A DNA stretch of 64,000 nt from Venturia oleaginea (lineage: Eukaryota; Ascomycota; Dothideomycetes; Venturiales; Venturiaceae). The stretch's first letter is position 1. Every line of letters starts with the position of its first letter. Below are positions 32,178 to 43,409 of this stretch, piece by piece. Where the stretch lies: contig JABMLP010000028.1 in the NCBI GenBank assembly GCA_013176395.1, forward strand, positions 310,001 through 374,000, given 5' to 3'. The position numbers and the translations under genes were made by a program. The notes under the pieces were generated by a model. It was not told the DNA's origin and made no database searches. It saw only the letters and a list, made by a program, of their open reading frames with translations.

Positions 32178-32392
32178 GCGACTGTCACAGGCTATGGCCT
32201 AGATTGTGGTTCTCGGCTATGCCCTCAACCTTTGGAAACTTCTGGAAGATTCCACAGCCCCACCGCCACTGATTATAAAGGCGTGTATACTAGTCTTTCA
32301 CTCTTTTCCTCAAGTTTGTAATACTCATCAATCAGGATAGTCAATTGAAGAACATATCGACCACGCCTCTCACAGCGACCCGGGCTAATAAC
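32178..32392 (-). repeat. Copia internal or LTR fragment, inverted partner of 28776-28978
   Basis: It starts ctgtcacaggctatggcc and runs to ...gaccacgcctctcacagcg. It is the reverse complement of the left fragment with scattered differences, and continues directly into the decayed copia Pol frame at 32177. Confidence 0.7.
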
Positions 32393-32814
32393 CTGATGAA
32401 ATAAGGGCTGTGCAGGAAAGTATTCATTGAAGACATAGAAACAGCTTTTGGAGGGAAGAAAAGATTAAAAGGGTTACTTTCCTAAGTGAAGGCATAAAGC
32501 CTGACTATATACACATAACTGTGAAAACCTCTATAATGTATGAGGTCATTGCAGATCCTCAGTGTGGAGTATATGAACTTCACATGATGCCAAGACGTTC
32601 CTATTCCAAGATGTTTCAACACATCTGTATCATCATGTAACCGTAGAGTCGCATGTGGAGATTCAGTATCTGGCCAGAAACCGCTAGGCAATCCATGCAT
32701 CTCAACGAGGTGTCCGAACAGAAGAGAGTTTCTAGAGCTTTCATTCTCACGAACTGATCACAGGATACAAAAATGTAGGTATACACACAATACAAGCTTC
32801 CAGATCATAGCCTG
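32393..32814. other. Spacer, edge of the transposon island
   Basis: No gene recognised; the right part probably holds the 3' untranslated region of the next minus-strand gene. Confidence 0.4.
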
Positions 32815-33587
32815 CTATCGTTCCGGCATACCAGCCATCCCTCCCCGCGGTGGAACCGTCCCTAGCAGCTCAATCGCTTCTTGCTGGTTGTTTCCCTTCA
32901 TCTCTACAGGAGCTGTGTTTCCCTCCAACTCCGCTGGGAATAGCTTCCAGAATTTGGCCTGATTTCCAAATCCAAACTTGCTCCTTTGCCTCAAGCCTTC
33001 AAAGTCGTCAGCAACCTTATGGCTCTTGTGCTTCCTCCGCCTGCTTCTACGAAGAAGCAGCACTACAGTCAACAAGATCAATAATACCACTAGCGCGGCA
33101 ATGACACCTCCCGTAATGGCCCCTACGTTGTTCGCCTTCTGCTTTTTCTGCCTCGGCCAGTATGTCTTAATGAATTTTGGCCCTGGAGCGTCAAACCGCT
33201 CATCTGTTGGGTTGTCACAGCTCACGCTCCCAGAATTGGTATCTGCTCCACAACATTGCCATAGTCGCATTGTGTCATTCCAGATGACATCGGGAAATCT
33301 ACGGGAGGTACATAACCTCGGGCAGTTCTTAGCATTGTACGTGGAGTCAGTGCAGCCTGCGATGTAGTATCCCGAGCCGCCTGATTTCGAGTGGGTGAAA
33401 TGGCAAAGACCATGTGCGAGGCAAGTATCGGTGGATGCGCAGCATGGCACAGTACTGATGTCTTATCAGTCATGTTCACGATGGAGACATCCAAACTGAC
33501 TCACGGAGTACTGGCGTTGCCCACTCCGCATGCTTGCCACTGCGAGTCTGCGATCTTGTTCAATGTTTTGGAGAAGCATTTTGGCAT
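32815..33587 (-). CDS. Cysteine-rich single-pass membrane protein, about 240 aa
   Basis: Two exons, 33587-33505 and 33454-32815, sum to 723 nt with consistent phase (intron 33504-33455, GTGAGT donor, ATCAG acceptor). The ectodomain has about ten Cys (MPKCFSKT; QWQACG; VPCCASTDTCLAHGLCH; YIAGCTDSTY; NCPRLC; LWQCCGAD), then one transmembrane helix near residues 145-168 (ITGGVIAALVVLLILLTVVLLLL-like). A basic stop-transfer RRSRRRKHKSHK and a cytoplasmic tail of about 70 residues follow. Many ascomycetes have such Cys-rich/TM proteins of unknown function, with the Cys domain outside the cell. No signal peptide is seen after the chosen ATG. The frame stays open upstream (back to a TGA near 33668), so a further 5' exon carrying the signal peptide is likely and the start is uncertain. 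Confidence 0.65.
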
Positions 33588-35245
33588 TGTATCGACGCTC
33601 AAATCTCCCGAGGTTCTTGGGTCCGGTGAGGACAAAACTGGCTTCCTTTGAGCATTGACTCTTGTTCAAAGATTGGCAAACTCGAATGTGATTTGTTGGA
33701 GCAGTCGACAGGTGCAAGGATTTGCCTGGTAAATGAGATTTGGGAAAAAATCAAAACAATGGATATGAAGGTTTCGTTGTAGACTGCGTCTGTTCATAAT
33801 GAAAAGAGAAGAGACATTGTTGCAACTCAGGGTTCTTCACAAGATCGGAAACACCGAGATCGACACTCAACTTCTCCAATGGAGAAAAGAGCAGCCTACC
33901 TACATAACGAAAGCCTCGTTTGTGAAACGGTTTGTCTTCGGGCCTGGCGCGCCTGGTAACTGCGAGCATGGGCATTCGCCTATCACTGGGTGATTTATTC
34001 TGACACGAGGCGCGGTCAGTCGACCTTTTCCATTTCGGACAAAATGGGAGTTGATCACTGCGTCACTTGGTAGCACGACGTGCATGGTAAAACTTGCTTG
34101 ATGGCCTCTTAGTAAGGCTTCTAAAAATAGAGATTATCCACCTCAGCCTCAAGGAGGGGTGGAGCACTTGCATTTTACTCGGCATGCAGCCTTGCTCTTG
34201 TTGACAACAAACTCATAATCATACCCTAGGGTCAGTATCCCTCCCCCTCTCAACATTTAACCGAGTCGATAGAGACCGTCCGATGCGATGCCAATAGCTG
34301 CGAAAACCTGGCGGTATCCTTCCCAGAAGTCTTCCCAGAAGTTCCATAAACCATCAACCGATTCGTAACTTTAGTGCAGCCCGCTCCCCATTTACTGTTT
34401 GTGGTCTTAGGAAACCCCCAGAAACAGAGCCGGCGATCCGACTGTTCTCATGTCCCTGCTTCTCCCAATCCCATAGCCTGCCTTAGGGTTGGCACCAATC
34501 TCACGGACAGTTCCTGCTGTTATTCCAACGACCTGAATGGCGCAGCTTGTCATGGCATCTTTCCGGACGGAACAATACCCTATCGTGAGGCTGCAATTCC
34601 TCGCTCGATTGTATTTCCGACTGTGCCGACAAGACGTTGTTGTACACCTCTTTCGCGCAGGAAGATCCAAAAAGAGGAAATGGAAAGGGGCCAGTGAATA
34701 GATAGCAAGCTTGCGTCAACTTTCCGTCGATCGCCAGATACCATCAATCCGACCTCTTATCGCAAGACTTCAACACCGAATTTGAGAAATACACGACGCC
34801 GAACACGAGGGAACTTCAGTTACGAGAAGTAACTTCTACCGTTACTGATTGCTTATCGCCTACATGTCGGAATTCGAGCGGGCCTGATCTTTGCTACGAC
34901 AATTATTGTTCGCCTGTTCGACTTTTGACCAATTCTTCGTCGCCGAATGTTATCGCTATCGATCACTGTCTGTAAACCCACTGTTCTAGGGTCTTCAAGT
35001 CCCTGCCTTTTGCGGATGCTGATATCGTTGGTATTGGGCTAAGTCTTCCAAGTTGCGATTCTCTTTTGGGGCGTCTAGAAAATGCTCCCTTTTCACCTGC
35101 TGAAATCTAAATTTTCTTGCACATGCTTTTTCAATACCGACGCCAAATTTAACCAGCTATTTGCCAAAAGCATCTCTGTATCATCTGCAAAATGGAATAG
35201 GATGTTCGTCTTAAAGCAACTGTGATTTAACCTCTCGGGCTGACG
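33588..35245. other. No supported gene
   Basis: The right-most strip may hold the missing first exon of the membrane-protein gene. Otherwise only ORFs of at most about 107 codons without motifs are present, including a Cys-rich one on the plus strand (34374-34697) that lacks a signal peptide and has no recognised family. Confidence 0.4.
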
Positions 35246-35249
35246 AAAT

Positions 35250-36465
35250 CAGGTTTACGTATCTTACATACTCCAATGTATCCTCATCGCAGCCTTCTGC
35301 ATCGGAGCCCTCCTCCCAATCGCACGGCATTTCCTCCGCACCAAAACCCATCAAGCGTTCCCGCAAATCTCCGTCCTCGAAACGCAGACTTTCCTTGCTT
35401 AACGAATTCCACAAAGCCCAATGCTTCTTCAGCATCGCGGTAATGATGGCCTCATTCGCTCAAAACATCTACGATACGAATATGTTGATGACATTTATGC
35501 TTGTTCCTCTGTCAACAAACGGCATCGTCCCAGTTGTCTTTGCTTACCTACTTCTGGTGTACAATGAGAAAATTCAGCTTGGGACGACGCTGTATACCAT
35601 TTTGACGTATACGCTTCCTTCCATCGTCTATTGGAGCCTATACGCGCAATTCACCTCGTTGTCTTCAGCGCCGGAATGACTGGATTATCAGCAATTTATG
35701 TTCCAGCTGTCTGCGATACCGGCTTGTGGAGATTATTCTGCTTCTCGCTGTTTGTCCTCACTATCCCAATACTGGGTTGGCGGAGGTAGTTTGCGCATCC
35801 AGGAGGATCAGGATTTTGAGAACGGATTCTTTGGACGTTTTCGACCGTTGTGCTAGTTGCGCTTCTGGCTTATCGATTCTCGTCCGCCACATGTAGCTTG
35901 ACTCCATGCATCAGACTCGAATTTTTAGCAATGTTGGTAAACTCCTGGCAAGCCAAAAACACAAGGTTGCTAGGATCCTGACGAGATTGATATCAAGCTC
36001 AAAGAGCACACTCTACCTTCGCTATATCACGCACTCCCCCCCAAAACGACCAACAGAATTCTCATAACGAAAGGAACCCAACTACCAAACCCCAAAATCG
36101 TCAAAAAAAAACCAAAAAACAACAACCGCGCACTAACATCCTCACCAGCACCACCCTAGAAACCCAAACAAACCCAAGCATCACACAAACACCTCTCCAC
36201 TCCTCCTCACAAAAGACAAATAAAACCGAGCTTGAAAAGGAACAGGAGCAGGAACAACAACCTCCACCGCAGTACGACTCCGTCCCGCGTACCCGGCGCC
36301 TCACCTTGATAGCAATGACAGCAATGATGCTCGCATGCTTGGGAATGCAACGCTCACTCCTGGCCATCGGGACATCTCTCAACATGATGAATCCGTACGA
36401 CTGGACTTTTGGACAGATCGTCGCGATTGCGATATGGGCTTTACCGATCTTGGGACATGTGTAGG
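35250..36465 (+). pseudogene. Decayed multi-spanning membrane protein gene
   Basis: The frame through about 35265-35679 reads SSQSHGISSAPKPIKR, RRLSLLNEFHKAQCFFSIAV and MMASFAQNIYDTNMLMTF, then PVVFAYLLLVYNEK and TLYTILTYTLPSIVYWSLY. It meets TGA (35677-35679) and continues beyond it as LDYQQFMFQLSAIPACGDYSA. A later piece (36235-36462) gives RRLTLIAMTAMMLACLGMQRS and YDWTFGQIVAIAIWALP. The FHKAQC...SIA / QQFM.KLSA..ACG.YSA / FGQI.A..IW pattern is one I recognise from ascomycete integral-membrane proteins of unknown role. The TGA could be CGA with one C-to-T change. The middle (about 35800-36230) is not readable as coding. Confidence 0.45.
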
Positions 36466-36883
36466 GCGAGTTTGGGAAGTCCGTTTTCTGGGTTTGCTGG
36501 AGGGTATGGCTTGATGGAGTTAGGTATAGGGATTTTTTTTGTGACTTGATGGGTGCTGATTTGTGCGGTGCAGGAGCGTGGTGGGAGAGGATAGGATGGG
36601 GATGGTGGTGATGGAGGTGGGAATGATGGGGTGGTTGTTGATTGCTGGGTGTGTGGGATGGGTTGGGGTGTTTGATGGGGGATTGGGAGGAATGACGGAC
36701 TATTTTTTTATTGGCCTGATTGTTACCTAGTCGGGAATGAGATTATGGGTTATCGTCGTCTTTAAAACTATCGCACATGTAAAGCGAGGAGTCAAATAAA
36801 CTCCAAAAAACTTTCTCGATTTAACTCTCATCTTCACCTAAAAGAACCTCCAGCGCGTTTCCATCCACTGACAAGGAGGTATC
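36466..36883. other. Intergenic, G-rich on the plus strand
   Basis: Strongly GGTGGTGG/GGGATGG-rich from about 36570 to 36690; no gene recognised. It ends upstream of the small gene at 36884. Confidence 0.4.
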
Positions 36884-37304
36884 ATGGCTGAAATACGCCT
36901 AGATGAGGAACAGCCTTTGTCTGGTATGTGCTACTTTCCCTGCTAACCAAACTGCGCATTCATATCTTGGCGATGATGTCGAAGTTGAAGACGTAGCTGA
37001 ACGACAAGCGGAAGCTGAAGCTCAGCAGGAGGCCGATGAACTCGCTGAAAAGCATCTCACCCCTGATGAAGCATTGCGACTTCGTACTATAACCACACTC
37101 CTTAGCTACACGCAGGACTACAGCGAGAACGCGCGCGGAAAAAGATGTTGGTCCTTGAAGCGTTCTAGCATGACGGAGAGTCTCAAAGCAGACGAGGCAA
37201 AGCTCAATACAATACCCGTGACAAAGAAATGGTCGCCGTTATTTCCACAAACCCATAATTGGAACCAACAAATGTCACCATCACTGCGACAGCGAGCCAC
37301 TTGA
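36884..37304 (+). CDS. Small hypothetical acidic/helical protein, 119 aa
   Basis: Two exons, 36884-36923 and 36985-37304 (360 nt in phase), with a 61-bp intron: GTATGT donor, GCTAACC branch site, GTCGAAG acceptor. The start is ATGGCTGAAATACGCC. The product (MAEIRLDEEQPLS..., VEDVAERQAEAEAQQEADEL, AEKHLTPDEALRLRTI) is acidic and helical at first and more basic later (KRCWSLKRSS). No domain is recognised. The well-formed intron and preserved frame favour a real gene. The alternative of an unspliced ORF starting at 36903 gives a poorer start. Confidence 0.45.
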
Positions 37305-39190
37305 TAGCCACGTCGCCTCGACCAATCCTCGACGAGACAATATCGCAAGGCCACCACAATTGAAGACTGCTTTTCAGAAGAAGCTTGGCCTGTCCTTCAA
37401 TGTATCTTTGTCCAAGCCCAAGCGCATTGTGGACATCAAAATATTTAACGTATCATACTCTCTACGGCTATTAAGTAGAGGTCTCTAGTCTCTTTGCTCT
37501 GTAGCTAGAGAATAAACGGAGGTGAAAGCATTACTATTTCAAGCGAATTGGAGTATCAGGGGCAGACCAAACGATATTCACCCCATGATTTTTCAATATC
37601 TTCAGTACATGTGCAATTTCTGGCTATGGCTTCAGTTAGTCCCGACTCTGAATCATTTTAGCAGCGACTTCAGCTCGACGGGATCTTCATAGGCTTTTTA
37701 GGTTCCGTAGACGAACACGGTTCGAGGTAGCGTGAGCGCTATCTGTAGCCGTTCTATGCAGGGGAGCCGACAGAAAATTCTGGCGGGACTAGGAGTTGAG
37801 GGTGGCTGTGAGGAGATGAAGAATTATGAGTGGAGGCGGGTCGATGTTCAGAATTTGCGATGGCATGAGTTGAGAAACTGAATCGATGGTTTAGCATGAT
37901 GTGACGCGAGTAGCTAGTCAGGACGGTAAGAATCGGAACGTCTGTATGCATTGTGGGGGACGCTTGAATTTAGTCAAGGTGTGATATTTGGTCGAGGAAA
38001 GCTGGGGTGAGGGAAACCTCGATGCGACAAGTCCGAGTGGGTTGTTTTGTAGGTTCACGTCATAGTCATCGTGGAGCTCAACGGCAGTCAGTTCTGTAAC
38101 GAGTTTTGGCATGAAGATGGACGTTTCTCAACGCGCGATGGGTGTTTTCGCAAGGTTCAGGGGCAGAAGGGCCATTCTGCTCACGGCTCATCTCCACTCT
38201 CCAGCTTCCCAGTCTCCACTCTCCAGCCTTATAGCCCACCCTATAACCACCCCCCACCCAATCCCCTAGCCTTCAGTTGTCCGCGTTTTGGAATCATGGC
38301 GCACTCGAAGTTGCTGACACCACGGTTTGATAGCGTATCTTTGAAGTTTGGACAGTCTCAATTAGGTGTCGCTCTATCCAAATCATTTACTGTATAGGGC
38401 TTCTTCGGTGTGTTCTTCCCTTCTCTAATCAAACATTGATGAGTCGGTCCTATAACCAGGCCCGATCAGTCACCAGCATCTCTATATGCCTGTGGCAGGG
38501 AAGAGAATGGCATCCATGCACAACACCGATAAGACACGCCTCTACTTTTCTTCTTTTCGTCAGGCAGAGAATCATATTCTCTTCATCCAGTAGGCCCAAG
38601 TCATCACCCAGTGTCTCCCAGTGTATGCCCAAGTCACCATCGGTGCCGTCGGGCTGGAATCGTCCCGTATCCTATTCGCCTTTGTGAGAAGCGACCTAGA
38701 GAAGCGACCTAGCCAAGCGCCGTAGATCAGTTCCCCCGCACATCTGCAACGAACGAACAACAACACGAGCAATCCCCCATCTGTCGACCTCCTCTCCTTT
38801 CACAAACTACAACATCAGGAATCCCAATTCAACATTGTCTACGGCAGTGCCAATGCCCATCACTTAGTCTCTCTGCCGCCACAGCCCGGAGTCGAGGCTT
38901 ATCGCTGAAAGTTACAAATGTGGGTGGTGTGAGCTCCGACAGACACATGTAGTCGCCGTGGCTGACCATTTGAACAGTTGTGCTACCATTCTTTGTACTC
39001 TCCTGCACTATTTAACAACCGAGTTCCACGACATTGGAGCTTTCTCCTCTCCAGACGCGTCCAATCTTCGTCCACCTCACACCACCTAAATACATTCACC
39101 CATACACTTCCAACATCGCTCTCACATAGCAATTGTCGCATCCTCGAAGACGTCGGTTGCGTGCGAAGACTTCCCCTTGGATCCGAGAGT
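37305..39190. other. Intergenic, including the promoter region of the phosphatase gene
   Basis: No supported gene in about 1.9 kb. Short direct repeats (gcgacctagagaagcgacctag near 38690-38712) lie some 490 bp upstream of the phosphatase ATG. Confidence 0.45.
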
Positions 39191-41465
39191 ATGGCAACCA
39201 TCGTGGCTCGCGCTCCATCGCTGCCGTCCCGTACCACGACTCCACCTCCTCACATTACCCTCAACACCTCAGCCCGCGGCACTCCCGCTGCCATACCAAA
39301 CAAACACATACCTTATAGTTCTCCCGGCCCGCGACCTATTCACGGCCTCGAGACCCCACCTAACTCGCCTCCCTCCGGCCACACGACCACCAAACCGTCC
39401 TCCATCCTCGATCCACCCGATCGATTCCGACGCGTGTCCCAAGATCCACCAGTCTTCAACATAGATGCAACAACTCTCGCCGAGGCTATAGAGCATGTCT
39501 CTTCCCAGCCCCTGCCAGATCCAAAACTCGTCTTCCCGTGGCTTCATGGACTACACGCTGAGAACCAGATGCAACTAGGCTTCTTCATCGCTCGCCGGAA
39601 AGCACAACGAAAGGTACCAAAGTGCCTGCGCGGGCTGACAATTGTCAAGGCTGGAGGAGATATGGCATGCTCAAAACTGCGAGGGGCTATTGCGCCAGAG
39701 GAGGTGCTTCTCTACCCAGATTTTCCAAAAGCCACGCCATCGTTCCATGAGATTGACCCTAAAGATGGTTTTTCTGTCCGCAATTTCCACATCCAGACTT
39801 GCAAAATGGCGACCGTGTCGGACATTGTGATATATGGCGACGACAATACAACCAGAGCCGAGGTCGTGAAGCTTGCGAGGACAATTTCGCAGGCTCAGAT
39901 CGCGTGGAGGGAAAAACAATTGGCAGCTGGCTGTGACGTGCACACTTTCCATACCTTTGTGGTCTCCGACACTTTCACGAAGATTGAGGAGAAGCATAGC
40001 GATCTGGTCGCCGTGGACTCAAAAGGCTTCATGACTGGCAATGTGGTCGACTTTTTCTACTGGGAGAGGAAGGAAATGTGCATCATGTCAAAGGCATCCG
40101 AGATCAGCGAGAACGTGTACCTGGGACCTACACCCGATCCACAAATGATGGAGCGCGACGAGAATGAGCCATTGTTTGACGTGTTTATCGAAACCACCGA
40201 CATGGCTCAGATTGCCGATGCCAGGTCGTTGAAGCAGTTGAAGACTGTTTTGAAGGAGCCCGGGCAGCCAACGGTCCACATGGAGTTTCCATCCTCTGGC
40301 AGCATTATGCCGCCCACTTGGTCACACAACGAGGTCGATGGTTTGCTGGATACCTGTGCGTGGATTTACAGCATCACACACGACAAACAAGAGGTGACAC
40401 GTGTTAGTGGCAAGGAGAACGACGGCGACAACATTATGCTTTCGTCGTCCGCTCAAGAGGGCAAGAAGGTGCTCATCCACTGCACGGACGGTTACACTGA
40501 GAGCTCTCTTTTAGCTCTCGCCTACTTCATGTATGCCGAAGGACTGCCAGTGCACGAAGCTTGGGTACGACTCCATCGTGAAAAAGGGCGCAACTTTTTC
40601 GCTTATCCCTCCGACGTTGCATTACTTATTTCGATCCAAACACGGATCCTTCAAGAGTCGCCAGCTTTCGAAGGAGACGCATTGCACATCAACGAGCCCA
40701 AGTGGCTGGCAAAGGTTGACGGCAGCTTGCCCAGCAGAATCTTGCCATATATGTACCTCGGCAACCTTGGGCACGCGAACAATCCAGCGATGTTGAAAGA
40801 GCTGGGAATCACTCGAATCCTGAGTGTGGGTGAGCCAATACAATGGACAAAGGACATGCACGGGAGCTGGAATAAAGACGATTTGTTGTATATTGATCGA
40901 GTTCAGGACAACGGCGTTGATCCTTTGACCGAAGAGTTTGAGCGATGCTTGAAGTTCATTGGTCTGTCTATCATCTAATTCTTTTGTGAGCACAGTTGCT
41001 AACTTCCAACCAGAGCGCGGGAAGCTCGATGACCAAGCCACGCTTGTACATTGCCGCGTTGGCGTTTCTAGGTCTGCGACCATTTGTATTGCTGAAGTTA
41101 TGAGTGAGCTTGGTTTGTCTTTTCCGCGCGCATAGTAGGTCACCTCGTCCTGTCATGTTTGCTTCACCTTCTAACTTCTCCACAGCTGTTTTGTTCGCGC
41201 TAGACGCTTGAACGTAATTATTCAACCACATCTTCGCTTCATGTAAGTCACTCATTCTTGATCTGCGCAGTTTGAATCTACCATGAGTTCATTTCGCGAC
41301 TTCGATGACGATGGTCCAGTCACTGACAACACGCCTAGTTATGAACTTTTGAAATGGGAAGAGCAACAACGGGTTCAGCGCGGCCAACCTGTCCACCGCG
41401 ACCTGGAATGGGGCACCGTTGCTCGAGAGATTGCCCTTATGAACAAGCCATATTCACGACAATAA
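39191..41465 (+). CDS. pps1: PPS1-type dual-specificity protein phosphatase
   Basis: Four exons, 39191-40961, 41014-41134, 41186-41242 and 41339-41465, sum to 2076 nt (691 residues) in phase. The last intron uses an acceptor at CGCCTAG (41338) with a CACTGAC branch site. The start is ATG 39191 (MATIVARAPSLPSR); the frame is open further upstream but without a likely start. A disordered Pro/Ser/Thr-rich N-terminus (to about residue 95) is followed by the long Pps1-specific region and a first phosphatase-like domain with HCTDGYTESS at about residue 428, where the catalytic Arg of HCx5R is replaced. A second domain at about residue 605 has the complete signature HCRVGVSRSAT. It ends in RARRLNVIIQPH...YELLKWEEQQ. 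In budding yeast Pps1 dephosphorylates Tyr/Ser/Thr and acts around S phase. It appears intact. Confidence 0.9.
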
Positions 41466-42237
41466 TTCAGAAAAGCGATTGCTATTTCTTCTGGACAGAA
41501 CGACGCAATACAGCTGGATGACACGACCAAACTGGATTCCGAACAAAGCCCAGGATCTTCACCACATCATGGAAAAATGGAAAAAGGAGTTGATCTCACA
41601 AATGATGACCATGTTTGAAATATGATATGTCATGATACGTTTTACGCTGGGGGATTTGAGACGACTGGATACGATATTTTTATGATTTGATACTGGACAT
41701 AAGAGGGCGTTACGATATGGGATATAACTTGATGCTGGTGTTATCGATACTTTTTGCAAGGCGTTTTCTTTGGAAGATTCGAGTCTGTGATCTGGCAGAG
41801 CAGAGAGTATGGCAGACATGGCATGGCATGGCAAAGAAAGGAAAGACATTCTTCTCCGCATGGCAGCGTCATCTATCTATTTTGGCGTTGGCAGTGCGGA
41901 GGCGTGTGCTGATGCTGTTCTTTGCGATGAATTGCATGGTCGGCCGGGGATTTTTATGTACCTTGACAAATTGATAGCATTTCCAATTGTTGAGATTGTT
42001 TAGTTAAGTGATCCCGAGCTTGTTCTGTCTCTCTTATCTCGCCTGTCTCTTTTGGGCGTTGTGGGTGTGGGAATTTTACCCCGTAGAAAATGGAAAGGAG
42101 GAAGGAGGATGACGGAAAACTCGACACGGGCCTGTTTCTGTGACTTAGACTGTGGTTTCGGTTGTGGAGAGGGGTGGAGGATAGGAACTTTTTGTTGTAT
42201 GTCTTTTATCGAGTTGAATTGGATTGAATCTATCATG
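41466..42237. other. 3' flank of the phosphatase gene
   Basis: No gene or repeat supported; ends at the TA duplication of the pogo-like element. Confidence 0.5.
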
Positions 42238-42239
42238 TA

Positions 42240-43266
42240 ACGTATTCCACCACCGAGCCGGCCACTTTTCCTTGGCACGACCAACTCATGCTACGACTCT
42301 TCAATTTTATCGCTATCAACAATAGATTCCAAGTCCGTCGTGCTACTATCTGATTCAGATGATATCTCGATATCCTTTTTACACCTTCGCGCATTGTGCC
42401 CAGTCGCGCCGCAGTTCCCACAGCGCCTTTGAGTTGGTCGCGCTGTTTCTTGATCACCACTACTACGAGTATTCTTTGATCCCTGGGGCGCAACAGACAC
42501 CTCAGCAGCTACCCGCGCTGCTGCAGTCCCATACTCTACAGTACCACCTTGCTGGATCCGCTTCCTTTCACGCCATTTTCGCTTCCCATTCGCGATCGCC
42601 CGGCTGGATGAGTTCAGGCCTCGTACGTCTTTCAGAGGCTGTAACGATCTTCATTGACCCAACAACGCCCATCTGGAAGCCAATCTCGTCAAAGTTGTGC
42701 GTATCCTCGTCGTGGACGCCGTACTTGGCTTTAGTATCTGCAACGAGCTTGAACCACGCGCCAATAATCTCTGGGTCTTCCCGTAGTATCCTCTGCCTAT
42801 CCTTTGCTCGATTGAAGGCTACCTTGAGCTCATCTGAGCGCGTTACGAAATCTCTCAGCCCAGTTTTTGCCCACTGGCTCTCCACCGCGTATACCCAGTA
42901 GTTTATCCGCCATATCTGCCACCTCACACAGCCGGGGCGCAAATCCGCGAGAATTGAGGTCGATAATGTATTGGATAAGCGTTTGCTCCTCGATAAGGGT
43001 AATTTTCCGACCGTTTGGTAGTTTTCCGAGGATAAATGAGACTCCTCGGGCGCGATCAGAGAGGTTCTGGTGTTTAACGTTAAAGGCGCGCGCAGCAGCC
43101 CGTTGGCTTCGGAATTGGCCGGCTTGGAGGGCTTGGTGGGCATGGAGGGTAAGCTGAAGTCTCCTTTCGTGTTCAAGTAACAACGAGATGTATTGTTGAG
43201 ACATAATCAGGTAATGGGGGAAGTGGTAGTCTTGCATATTTTGGCGGGTTGGGTGGTGGAATACGT
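42240..43266 (-). mobile_element. pogo/Fot1-like transposon, deletion derivative, 1027 bp
   Basis: The terminal inverted repeats ACGTATTCCACCACC lie at 42240 and, reversed, at 43266, with TA on both sides (42238-42239; 43267-43268). ACGT-type termini and a TA target are typical for fungal pogo-like elements. The content is an internally deleted transposase gene, so the element is non-autonomous. Confidence 0.88.
42291..43204 (-). pseudogene. pogo-like transposase remnant, catalytic core mostly deleted
   Basis: From ATG 43204-43202 the frame reads MSQQYISLLLEHERR, then the HTH part (QRAAARAFNVKHQNLSDRA; LTLIEEQTLIQYIIDLNSRGF; PRLCEVADMADKLL; GEPVGKNWAERF). A one-base shift near 42850 leads to VTRSDELKVAFNRAKDRQR, EDPEIIGAWFKLV and NFDEIGFQMGVVGS (first catalytic Asp). 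At about 42575 it jumps to the C-terminal tail in another frame (KWRERKRIQQGGTVEYGTAA; ETARPTQRRCGNCGATGHNA), which ends in a zinc knuckle, CGNCGATGHNARRC. Both other catalytic acids are lost. The order of domains is that of fungal pogo/Fot1 transposases, usually about 550 residues, of which some 300 remain. Confidence 0.85.
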
Positions 43267-43370
43267 TATTCCTCATCTAATTTAGTCTATAAAAGAGGTT
43301 AATTGAGTATTAAGTAGGAAGGTTTAGGTAGGTGGTAGAGACTGAGATAGATACCTCCCTCCCTTCCAAT

Positions 43371-43409
43371 CCCCCCCCCCCCCCAAAAAAAAAAAAAAAA
43401 AAAAAAAAA
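43371..43409. repeat. Homopolymer tract C14-A25
   Basis: 14 C followed by 25 A on the plus strand, outside the pogo-like element. It may be unstable or mis-assembled in length. Confidence 0.9.

Noticed and set aside
34374..34697. Cys-rich 107-codon ORF, considered as a secreted effector
   Set aside because: No signal peptide and no regular Cys pattern; the frame is probably chance.
36101..36385. Minus-strand ORF rich in Cys/Ser/Val that resembles a membrane protein
   Set aside because: It is the antisense of the plus-strand fragment RRLTLIAMTAMMLACLG and low-complexity sequence.
42052..42240. ORF just left of the pogo-like element
   Set aside because: Short, no motif, ends at the element's border; chance.
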